Source: Anaeramoeba flamelloides (taxonomy: Eukaryota > Metamonada > Anaeramoebidae). Taken from it: a stretch of DNA of 64,000 nucleotides. Shown one piece after another: positions 35,761-45,300 of this stretch (positions within the stretch are counted from its first letter, which is position 1; the number at the start of each line of letters is the position of its first letter). The notes beneath the pieces are model-generated. The model was not told where the DNA came from. It saw nothing but the letters and a program-made list of their open reading frames with translations, and searched no databases. The stretch spans positions 1,116,001 to 1,180,000 of the forward strand of contig JANTQA010000029.1 in assembly GCA_027625915.1 (NCBI GenBank). Direction: 5' to 3'. A program made the position numbers and the translations under genes.

Positions 35761-36891
35761 AAATTATTTTTAATTCTATAAAAATTTTCATTTCCAAAAC
35801 TAAAAATATTCATCAAAACAATTGTATTTCAGTGTATAATTGTTCATATTTAGAACATAAAAAAAAAACAACCAATTTTATAATTGTTTAATTTCAACTA
35901 TTAAATCAATAATAGTCAACATAATAAGCCCAAAGAATATTTTTTTGTTTACTTCGTATATTTCTAATTGTAACATTAATTTATTTCCAATATGCGAAAA
36001 TAATTTATCAAAATAATTTCTGCATTAAGGTGAAAATTTTAAAAAAAAAACTAAAATTTAGCACTAATAACCATTTAAAGACAAATTTTTGAAAGATATT
36101 ATTAGACTTTAAAGTCTGAATGTTGACAAGTAGCTTGGAAATTGTTTTAAAATGTAACCTTTTTCATATCATATTGAATTATTTCTAATATACAAATTAA
36201 CATTATTAATTGATGTGATTTAACTTTAGGTACTATTATACCAATTTAACATATTGGGAAGGGATGTTCAGATTTTGGATATGTCATTTTCTTATAAAAA
36301 TAAACATTAAAGACATTTTTAGCACAAATTATTTTATGTAAAATAAAAAAAAATATTCGACAAAATTAACTATAAAAATTAGAATGAAAAATGCAATTTT
36401 TTACTTTTTTTAAAGGAATTTCAACTTTTTATTTGAAAATTATAAGGAATATTACAGAATCAGTTTTATAAGAAAAGAAAAAAAACACAAAATTACATGA
36501 TCATACACCGATATTTTCACAAAAGGTTGGTTTAAATATGAGAAAAAATTCTTTAATCCAAAAAAAAAGTGTAATATTTTTTAAATATAGATTTTTTAAA
36601 TCGAGTAATGCACAATTGGCCATTTTTCTCTGAAAATGGTATTCATTTTTTTTTTTTTTTTGAGGAACTTCTGAAGAAAATGTATAATTAAATTTTTAGA
36701 GAAATTTGTAACAAGATGTACTTTCATGATTTGTCATTCTGTAAAAAAATTAAAAATCTATTTTTATTGCAAAATACTATTAAATAGGAAAATAATAAAA
36801 TATTTTTTTGTTTTTCATTCACTAATACATAAAGATATCTAAAACAGAAATAACTCCAACTGTATTTATTATATAATATCAAAATTTATTA

Positions 36892-37090
36892 CAGTCAGTT
36901 CCATTTTTAAGACATAAAATTTCAAGGAAATTTAAGGTACAAAAAAATCTCAAATTAAAGCAAATTTTTTGGAATTTTTTTTTTTTACACAAATTATTTT
37001 TCTAGAATTTGAATTATGAGCTTTAAATTGTGAATTTTTTTGGTTCTTAAATTTCTTTGTAAGTTTGTTTCTTAAAAATTGAATCGACTG
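36892..37090. mobile_element. CAGTCAG MITE, copy 2
   Basis: Flanked by TA on both sides. Left end CAGTCAGTTCCATTTTTAAG, right end CTTAAAAATTGAATCGACTG; more diverged from copy 1 but the same layout and length. Confidence 0.8.
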
Positions 37091-37573
37091 TAATGCCAAT
37101 TTCACCTTGAATAGTAAAACCAGTCACACAAATAACCCTAAAAAAGTCAATTTTTACTATAGTCTACAAATGAAATTTCAAATTTAATAGAATTAAAACA
37201 TACTTAAATTTTTTATTTTGAATTCTATTTGAATTCTAATAATCAATCTGATTTTTGGACTTTTTACTTTTGTTTGAAAATGAACAAATAAAAAGACAAA
37301 ATAGAATATTTTAAATGAACAACTTATACTATTATTTTCAACTAAAATCGATATGAGAATTTTTTTCCAGAATTGAAACATACTTTAATTTTATATCTCT
37401 GAAAAGTGTCGTTATTCCCTTAAAATTTAAAAATTCAGTCTTGAAATCAATCAAACAATTTTTGAAAAATTGAAAAATAACAAGAAGATTTAAAGTGTTA
37501 TTTGAATTTCCCACAAACCGAAACCTCAATTTTGGATAAAAATAAATCCTAAAATTTAAGAATTGTTGATTCC

Positions 37574-38135
37574 TTAAGGTTTAAAAGACCTAAAATTTGA
37601 AAAAGGATTATCTTGTGTTGGGTGTTGTGATGATTTAATTTGGTTCTTATCTAATCCATCTTGTACTTGGTATGGGTTTTTATGGTGGTTCAAAATGGCA
37701 ATTTTTGACAATATATATATATATATTCCGAAATAAAAATTGAAAAGTCAAGGAGTTATAGGTTGGAAGATATTGAAGAATAAATTTTGAGTTTTGGGTT
37801 GTAGAAAAGAATCTTGATTTACTTTTTTCAAAATTAACCAAATGAAAAAACACTTTTTTTAAAAAGCTCCAAATAAAACCAAACCTAATTAAAAATTTTA
37901 ATCAACAACATGCAAAACACATTTTTTTATAACTTAATTTCCAGCCAATTAATCTTACACTCTTCAATTTATCTTTTGGAAAAAAAAAAATAAATTGTCA
38001 AAAATTGCCATTTTGAACCACTATGAAAAGCCATACCTACGACAAGATCGATTGGTTAAGAACCAAATAAACGAGTGTCCACTTCAACCTACACAAGATA
38101 ATCCTTTTTCAAATTTTAGGGATTGTAAACCTTAA
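37574..38135. mobile_element. TTAA fold-back element, copy 2
   Basis: Same structure and almost the same length (562) as the 32010-32570 copy, again bounded by TTAA (37574-37577 and 38132-38135). Shared words include AAATTTGAAAAAGGATTATCTTG, AATTTGGTTCTTA and GGTTCAAAATGGCAATTTTTGACAAT. The loop side has (TA)n. It ends about 200 bases upstream of the small membrane protein gene. Confidence 0.85.
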
Positions 38136-38335
38136 AATATTTTCTCACTGAATTTCTTCTGACAGTTTCTAAAATATTTGATATATTTGAGTATTTGAAA
38201 GAAAGATTGATTTGTTTGAAACACTATAAAGTTACAAAACTGTTCTGGGCCAAACTAGTGTTTCTAACCCTTCAATACCCAAACGGAATCGATTAAATCT
38301 ATTATCATTTTTTTTACAAATTATTTTAGTTAGTT

Positions 38336-38671
38336 ATGAAACCTTTTTATTACTTTCTATTGATTTTGACTTTTTCTCTTTTCATAAAAAGCCAAAAATC
38401 TTTTACAGCAAACGAATTAGAACAACAGAATCTGGAAGATCTTAAACAACAAACAGAAACAATTGAAAATCAAGACAAAAATGCCATTACATTACAGCAA
38501 AGAGAAAAAGTATGGACAAAATTATTGATTTTTCTTTTATGTATCGCAGTGTTTTTTATTATCGGTTTAGTAATGATGATAACGAATAGCACATCAAATG
38601 ACGAGTATAAATTATCTCGTTTTCTTGCATTGTACCAACCAGAGGTTTTAAAGAAAAATAAAGCAGATTAA
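38336..38671 (+). CDS. Small single-pass membrane protein, unidentified
   Basis: 111 residues, no intron. Residues 1-19 look like a cleavable signal peptide (FYYFLLILTFSLFIKS). A 40-residue Gln/Glu/Asn-rich lumenal stretch with coiled-coil character (30-58) is followed by one membrane helix (about 62-83, LLIFLLCIAVFFIIGLVMMI) and a short cytoplasmic tail of about 28 residues (EYKLSRFLALY). Composition is clearly that of a real gene: balanced codons, a good ATG and a TAA stop. A layout of signal peptide, short lumenal part, helix and short tail is seen in small V-ATPase accessory (renin-receptor-like) proteins, but no diagnostic residues support this. Confidence 0.7.
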   Translation: MKPFYYFLLILTFSLFIKSQKSFTANELEQQNLEDLKQQTETIENQDKNAITLQQREKVWTKLLIFLLCIAVFFIIGLVMMITNSTSNDEYKLSRFLALYQPEVLKKNKAD

Positions 38672-38819
38672 TTTCTTCAACTTCTTTTCTTTTTGTTTAA
38701 CTTTTTTTTTTTTTTTTTATTTTTTTTTTTTGATTTTTGAAACACACCAAATCCTCATATCAGCTTAAAACAAAATTTCAACTTTCGGTTTTTCTCTTTC
38801 GACATTTGTTTTGTTTAAA

Positions 38820-39180
38820 AATGGCCATCTAATAATTTATTGTCGATTTGTCTTACAGCTAATCCAACCCGACCATGAAAATTTTTAATACCAAGTAATT
38901 GGTTGTATATTTGAAACAATTGTCATGTTTTACAAGCCACAAATTCTTTCTGACAAGATATGTTAAACGGGAAAATTTATAGTCGAGGAGAAAAAAATTT
39001 AAGTTGTCCTTTTTTTGATCTTGTTTAGTAACGATAATTGACAAACCCATAAAAAAAAAAAACTTTCATTAAGAACGATCTTCAATTTTCCAAAAATCAA
39101 AAATCTCAGGTTTTAAACAATTTACAATTCCTATTCGAAAAATACTTGAAAGTTTTTGTGGTGTATTTTCTTTTAGTATT
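38820..39180 (-). repeat. Decayed dispersed repeat shared with 50-420
   Basis: Order-conserved words with the left edge of the window (CCATGAAAATTT, TTCCAAAAAT, TCTCAGGTTTT, CGAAAAATACTT). On the minus strand both copies contain NFHGR followed by a Gly-rich stretch. NFHGRV recalls the C-terminal tubby signature, but the neighbouring sequence does not support that further. Confidence 0.4.
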
Positions 39181-39604
39181 CGATTTTGGGGTTTGTTGAT
39201 GGCACAATAAATTTTCATGTAAGGCCTCAAACACAGAACACTTTAACATTTCAAAAAGTCCTCAAATCCATTTTTTCTTATCAATCGAATTTTTAGTAAA
39301 ATTTTAAAAATATATAACCATTTTACAGATAAATATATAAATTATCAGAGTAACAAATAAACTATTATAATTGGGGTTATTGATTAAATATTCTGAATCT
39401 ATCAATTTTAACACTTTCGTAAAATGCAGAACTTGAAAAAATCCCAAATCCCAAAAATTCAAAAAAACATAAATTGAAAACGAAAATCTCCTTTTGATTT
39501 TCAATTTAAAATCAGTTCATTTTTATTAATCTAAAATATTTGAATGATTTTTAATTTAAGAAAAGTCTTAAAAGGTTTTTTATCAATTTAAAAAATATCA
39601 ATAA

Positions 39605-39679
39605 ATTTTAATTTGAGTTTTTTTTTGTGTGCCTTAAATTTAATTGAAAGTTTATGTATTAAAAGTGGAACTGACTATG
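39605..39679. repeat. Solo right arm of a CAGTCAG MITE
   Basis: TTAATTTGAGTTTTTTTTTGTGTGCCTTAAATTT then TGTATTAAAAGTGGAACTGACTA corresponds to the right half of 32963-33158. The matching left half is absent. Confidence 0.7.
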
Positions 39680-39839
39680 TTTATTTTTTATCCTATCATA
39701 ATTAGATTTTTATTTCACTAAAAAAATTTGGATTTAAATTTCTTTTGTCTGTATGTTAGGTTAAATTTTTCTTCTGGATATTTTCTTTTTTCCTTCATCC
39801 GCTTATTGTTCCCAAATAAAGGATATTTTTTATTGATAT

Positions 39840-41745
39840 CAAAAAAAAAATTAATAATATTAGTCATGCAATAGCACACTATGCACTTGATAAATCTATT
39901 AGTAAGGAAAAAATCAAAATTTGGATAAAAAATATCATAGAAAAGTTGGATTAGGGGTTTATCAAGGAGACTCTTTCTCCTTCAATGTTTGGATTTATTA
40001 TTCATTTTTTAATTGAAAAAATTAAACTTCTTTCAAAACATGTTCAAATGCTTGCAGATGATTTGATTATCATAATCCAGACAATTATTTCCATAAATTG
40101 ACAAAAAATTAATTATAATCTTTAAAATTATTCAAGAATTTGGAATGAATCCGAATACTGAGAAAACACTAAAGTCAAAAACTTTATCTAAAATTAAATA
40201 TTTAGGAATCTAGTTAGTAAAAGAAAAGCATTTACAAACAAAATTTTAAAAGGTAAAAGATAGTTTTATAAATATAAAAATGATATTTAACTAAAAAAAC
40301 TCACCAATGGAGTAAAATTACAAATGTTTAAATCAGTATGTATTAGTTAATTATTTTATGGACTTGTAATCTATTATCCAAATCAAAAATATTTTGACTC
40401 TATTGATGTTTGGATAAATAAAAAAAGTTAAAAAATTTTTAAAAAATAAATCCACACTCTCCAGAAAAATAATTTATAATATTGGAGCTAAACTTGACCA
40501 AGTCATAATTTAAATCAATAAAAGAAGATATAAACTCAAAAAGAATTTAAAAATTTAAGGGTTTGATCACATTTCATACCAATTAAAACTTTTCAAAAAA
40601 AAAAGGATGAAAAAATCAATTTGGAAATAGAAAATTTAAAATTATTCAATGTAAATCTAAAAATATATCCAAAACTTTAATAATGAATAGTTCTGGGTGG
40701 AAAAGTAGAGAATATTTAATAATTATTTTGTATAATAATAATATCAACAAAAAAATTGTATTTTCAAGTACTGTAGAGTTCTGTAGAGTGCCTAGAGTAT
40801 TCCAGAATACAAAAGAATTGATTAAAATCTTTTGATATTTTAGCTCAAATCTTTTAAATTATGAAAACGTTAATGGCTGTTTTCTTAAGGTTTTCTGTTT
40901 TATTTGTAAATTTATTGTTTTTCGTTCGGTTTTTTGGAGTTTTCTATTTATTTATAAAATCAATAGATTTTCGTTTGGTTTTTTTTTACTTTTTGTAATA
41001 AACAGAAAATTTATCAAAATTTCTGTTTATTTTAAAAAAGTAAAAAAACCTTGAAAACTTCACGAATAAAATAGAAAACCTCAAAAAACCCAAGAACATT
41101 TCACAAATAAATAGAAAACTCAAAAAAGCCAAACTAAAATCTATTGATTTTCCATATAAATAAAAAAGTCTAAAAAAACACAATGACATTTTCCAACATT
41201 CAAAAAAATAGAGTAAAATCTTTGATTTAATTTAATTATTTTTTAATTATGGAAAAGTTAAGAGTGGTTTTTTTTTAATTTTTTAAATAAATCGAAAATT
41301 TCTAATTAATTTTCATTTTATTTTATCAATCAAAAAAAAAACCTAATGACAAAAAATATTTAAAATTGATAAATTCAACTTCCATTTTAAAATTTTCAAT
41401 TTCCACAACTAATCTAAATAGATATTCCTATCTTTATGATAAAAATAAATTAAAAACAAAATTCTTGTAACCTATGTAAAAATTATCTGAGTCAGAAATG
41501 ATAAAAGATATTGATCATTTTCTTTGGGACTGTACATTCTATGGAAAAAATCGAAAATTTTAGATTAAAGAATTAATTTAGTTTCACAAAAAATAGTAGG
41601 TAATTAAAATAATAATATTCTTGATATTATTTTAAAATTCAGAATTATTCCTGATCTTATCATTGGTTAATGATAAAAAAAATTATTCCTTATTATTGAA
41701 ATTTCGTAACAAAAATTTAGAAATTAAGGCAGTGCCATAAATTAC
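39840..41745 (+). mobile_element. Broken LINE (non-LTR) with reverse transcriptase core
   Basis: Near 39840-40100 one frame reads AIAHYALDKSISKEKIKIW, then TLSPSMFGFIIHFLIEKIK and HVQMLADDLIIIIQT. LSPxxF followed by LADD is the reverse transcriptase motif B and motif C (catalytic Asp pair) order of non-LTR elements. Further on come NPNTEKTLKSK and KIKYLGI (motif D/E region), and near 41512 the C-terminal DIDHFLWDCTFYGKNRKF. The frame is interrupted by several stops (for instance after IIEKLD and after KIKYLGI) and by a block of other repeat at about 40770-41345. No endonuclease domain was seen; the 5' part is missing. Confidence 0.75.
40770..41345. repeat. Composite hairpin block inside the LINE remnant
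   Basis: Contains GAATACAAAAGAATTGATTAAAATC with its reverse, repeated words AAAATCAATAGATTTTCGTT and AAACTCAAAAAAGCC, and two hairpin modules (40980-41047 and 41266-41342). The same combination occurs at 22780-23160. It separates the polymerase part of the LINE from its C-terminal part. Confidence 0.6.
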
Positions 41746-42303
41746 TGTAGAGTGCTGGAGAATATCTAGGTTTTTAGGAATCAAAAGAAAGGAGAAAAAT
41801 CTTCGATTTTACTCTATTCTTTTCAATTATGGAAAACCTAACGACTATAAGAGCAAATTGATTTCCTCCTTTCAAACTAAAAAAAAAAAAAAAATAAAGG
41901 ATAAATTTCATAAATAAAATGAAAAAATCATGATTCATTTGTTTAATAATTTATTTTATTCGAGAGATTTTGATGTGTTGAAGCAAATGAAAAAAATCAC
42001 AACATTTAAAAGATCCCATAAAAAAGAGAATTTTGTTCATAATCCGAGATTCTTTTACTAGAAAGGAAAAATTAAAGAGTAAAAATACAAACAAGAAATA
42101 TTCTTTTGCAAAAATTATGTGAGTCTAAAATGTTTTCTCAGTTCAAAATTATTACGAACTGTCTTGAAAGAAAAAAATATCCAAAATTATTTATAATTTG
42201 TATGAAGAGAAGAAAGAAGGCCTATTAAATAATAGCTTTTCTGTCGATGTAAAACATTTTTACCTGACTTTAATTATTTTTTTAACTTTTTGTACTTTCA
42301 AAA

Positions 42304-45300
42304 TGAGTAAAATTTTTTTTTTTTTTTTTTTGCAACAACAATTTTTCTCTCATAATTATTTGCTTTTTTTTATGTTCTAGAAAAACAAAAACAAAACCAA
42401 AAACGTTCAAAAAGAGCCAAAAACAAAAGCAACCAGAACAACAACAAAAACAAAAACAAAAAACCATCACAAAAGCCAAAACAGCAAAAAAAAAAAAAGT
42501 CATTTCTCTTATACTTTATTCTTTTTTTCGTCCTAGCTCTTATTTTGGTACCTGTGAGTGCAATAATTTATCAAATCCAAACAGCGCCCCAGGAATGGCC
42601 AATTTGGACTGAACATGAATCAACCTTTCGATCTTCTGAAGATCCTAACATCCGTAAACCTTTCCCATCGCTTCTTGACGATCCTGCAGAAATTGACTTG
42701 ACTCTCGTTGTGCCAACAAGAAACGAAGTCAAGAGGCTCCCAAAAATGATGGACGAAACTCTTGAATTCCTTGAAAAACGCGAAAAGGAACAACCCGGTT
42801 TCACTTGGGAAATAATCTTTACTGATGATTTGTCAACCGACAACACACAAGAGCTCGTAATGGAATACGCTAAACAATATACAGATAATAAAATAAGACT
42901 TTTAGAAATGAACCCGTGGTGTGGAAAAGGCTGTGGTGTTCAAAAAGTAAGTTCCAAATAGTGCTTATCTTTGTTTTTTTTTTTTTTTTGTTTATAATTT
43001 TTATTAGAACTGTTCAGAATTCCTAAAATATTTCCATTTTTGGAATTTTTAGAAAAATTTTCAATTTTGGAATCATAATATTTCAATGGTTCAATGGAAT
43101 CGGTTTTTGTCAACATTTTCTACTTGTTAAAGTCCCTTTTTAGAATAATTTTTCAAAAAAACATGAAAAAATTATTTTATTCTAATTTCATTAAGGTACT
43201 ATCATATTTTACAATTTTTATCAATTTTAATTGCGTGAACCCTATCGAAAAAAGATTTTTTGAGTGCAATGAATATTTAAACGTTCAAACTAAAATATCA
43301 TTCCCTGCTCTATTTGTGAAAAGAAAAGAACCCAAAGTAAATTCGAATTGAATTTTGATTTTTTCAATTTTTGGAACATTTTTTTTGATTTAATTTTTGG
43401 TTTTATTAACAAAGTTTTGGATCTAGAAATTTGTTTATACCAATGATCGAAATTAACCAAACAGTAAACCAAAAAAAAGGCTGAGAAGGTGTGCATTTGA
43501 AACAAATCTTTACTTTTTTGAAAGACCAAACACAAAAGATCACCTTTCCAAATAAATTTGTAAAAATCAAGTATGATGAAAAATAAAAATAAAAGTATAG
43601 TTTGGAACATTTGTTTCCTTTACCTTCTTAATTTGTATGAGTCAATGCAAACAATTTATAACCTTGAATTTCTCGCTCCATTACTATTTATTAGTATTTT
43701 ACAAAACATTTTTTTACAAATATGTTTAAAAAATTCTAATTTCAAATATTTTTCTGAAACAACAACAAAATAAAGAACACTATTCCAAAAATTAAAGTAA
43801 AAGGATTTAATTATCAAAATCAAAAAACAACAAGTTTTAAAAGGTTCAAATCAAAGAAAAAGAAAAATTGAGAGTAAAATTTTTATCAGATTCAGAATTA
43901 TTTTGACTTTTCAATTTAACCATAAAATAAATAATTATAAAATCATATCAGTACATCCATAAACCCTTATTCTCAAGAAAAATTCAAAAAATATCCTATT
44001 TTCTGAATCAAAACTTGAATTGGATGAATCAAATAAAAATAGGATTTTAAAATTCATTTTGGAGATTCTTTAGAAATAAAAAGTAATTTGTAAATCTCAA
44101 AACTTTTCCAAATAAAAGTTTTTCCATTCAGAATTAAAAATAAAATCAAATAAAGAAGAAGTAATTGTGTCAAATTTTACAGACAAGATCAAGAAATAAA
44201 TGATTTTTATTTATTTTTTCAAGCTCAATTTTTTAATTATTTTTTTACTTTTTTTAATTATTTGATAAAGATATTATACTAGAATATTTGACACTCTCAT
44301 ATATATTAAAATATCAATGAATTTGATTAAAGAAATGATTCGAAAAATTCAGTTTCGTATACAAACGGTGACACTCAAAATTTATAAAATGTATTTACTA
44401 CCTTAAATCAAAAAAAGAATGCTATTTTTTGGCTTATTTTGATTAATTAGAGTGTACTTTAAAAAGTACTAGGACTGTACTATCTTTTGGTAAGATTTTT
44501 TTTCTTGAATGATCGATTAATTAAAAATTTGTTTGAAAAAATTGACTATTTTTAAGATCTCCAAAACCACTCTATCAGATTTCGATAAAAAAGTAGATTT
44601 AAATTATGTTTGTTTTGGTTTCTGGAGAAGACAGACTCTTTCTATTGGGTTTTCCTGAATTTAATATAAGAAATTAAGTAAAATAAAAAATTTTCTTCGA
44701 TTCTTTTGAATTCTGGGGAACATAGACTCTTTCCGTTAGGTTTTTTTGAATTTGATTAATTAAGTAAAAAAACAATTGATTTTTCTATATTTCTTAAATC
44801 AAAAAAAACCTAGACACGATCCCATAAAAAATGATCGATAACTTCATCAATTTTGAAATTGAAATATTTTTTGCACAAATTCAAAGATTTGAGTTTTTAT
44901 TTTATTCCTAGCATATGCATAAGAATATCTATTTAGATAATTTGTGAAATTTCTAATTTTTAATATCAAAGTAGAATCCTTCCATTTTAAATTATTTTTT
45001 GATGTTAGGTTTTTTTTTGATTTTTAAAATAAAATGAAAATTAATTAGAAATTTTGGATTTATTTAAAAAATTAAAAAAAACATAGTAACTCTACAACAC
45101 TTAGCAACACGACCGTTTATTGATATTGTTATAATATCTAATAATTTTTTAAATATTCTTTACCTTTCCAAACAGAGCCATTTATTATCAGATTTTCTCT
45201 AAATTGATTTAGATTTTCCTTGAATAATTTCAATTTATCTATTTCCAAGGGATATTTTTGATTGGACTTTTTTGAAATATATACCCAAACCTCAAAATTT

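Larger units (their letters stand above)
31129..38335. other. Seven-kilobase repeat-rich spacer between SUMO and the small membrane protein gene
   Basis: No convincing gene. The features listed separately cover much of it: an inverted-repeat element (31590-31965), two TTAA fold-backs, two CAGTCAG elements, LINE pieces, a hairpin module and a palindrome. The stretch 34200-36880 holds only one LINE fragment and otherwise nothing I can name. Confidence 0.6.
38672..42303. other. Spacer with LINE and repeat remains upstream of ALG5
   Basis: Contains the decayed repeat at 38820-39180, a solo CAGTCAG element end (39605-39679), a plus-strand LINE remnant split by a block of hairpin modules (39840-41745), and about 500 bases before ALG5 in which I see nothing specific. 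Confidence 0.6.

Noticed and set aside
38820-39050. Tubby-like protein fragment suggested by NFHGRV
   Set aside because: Only six residues fit; upstream and downstream sequence does not follow the tubby C-terminal pattern in either copy.
43094-43773. Plus- and minus-strand frames of 66-106 residues early in the ALG5 intron
   Set aside because: Low complexity, no splice signals in phase with ALG5, and part overlaps a dispersed repeat.
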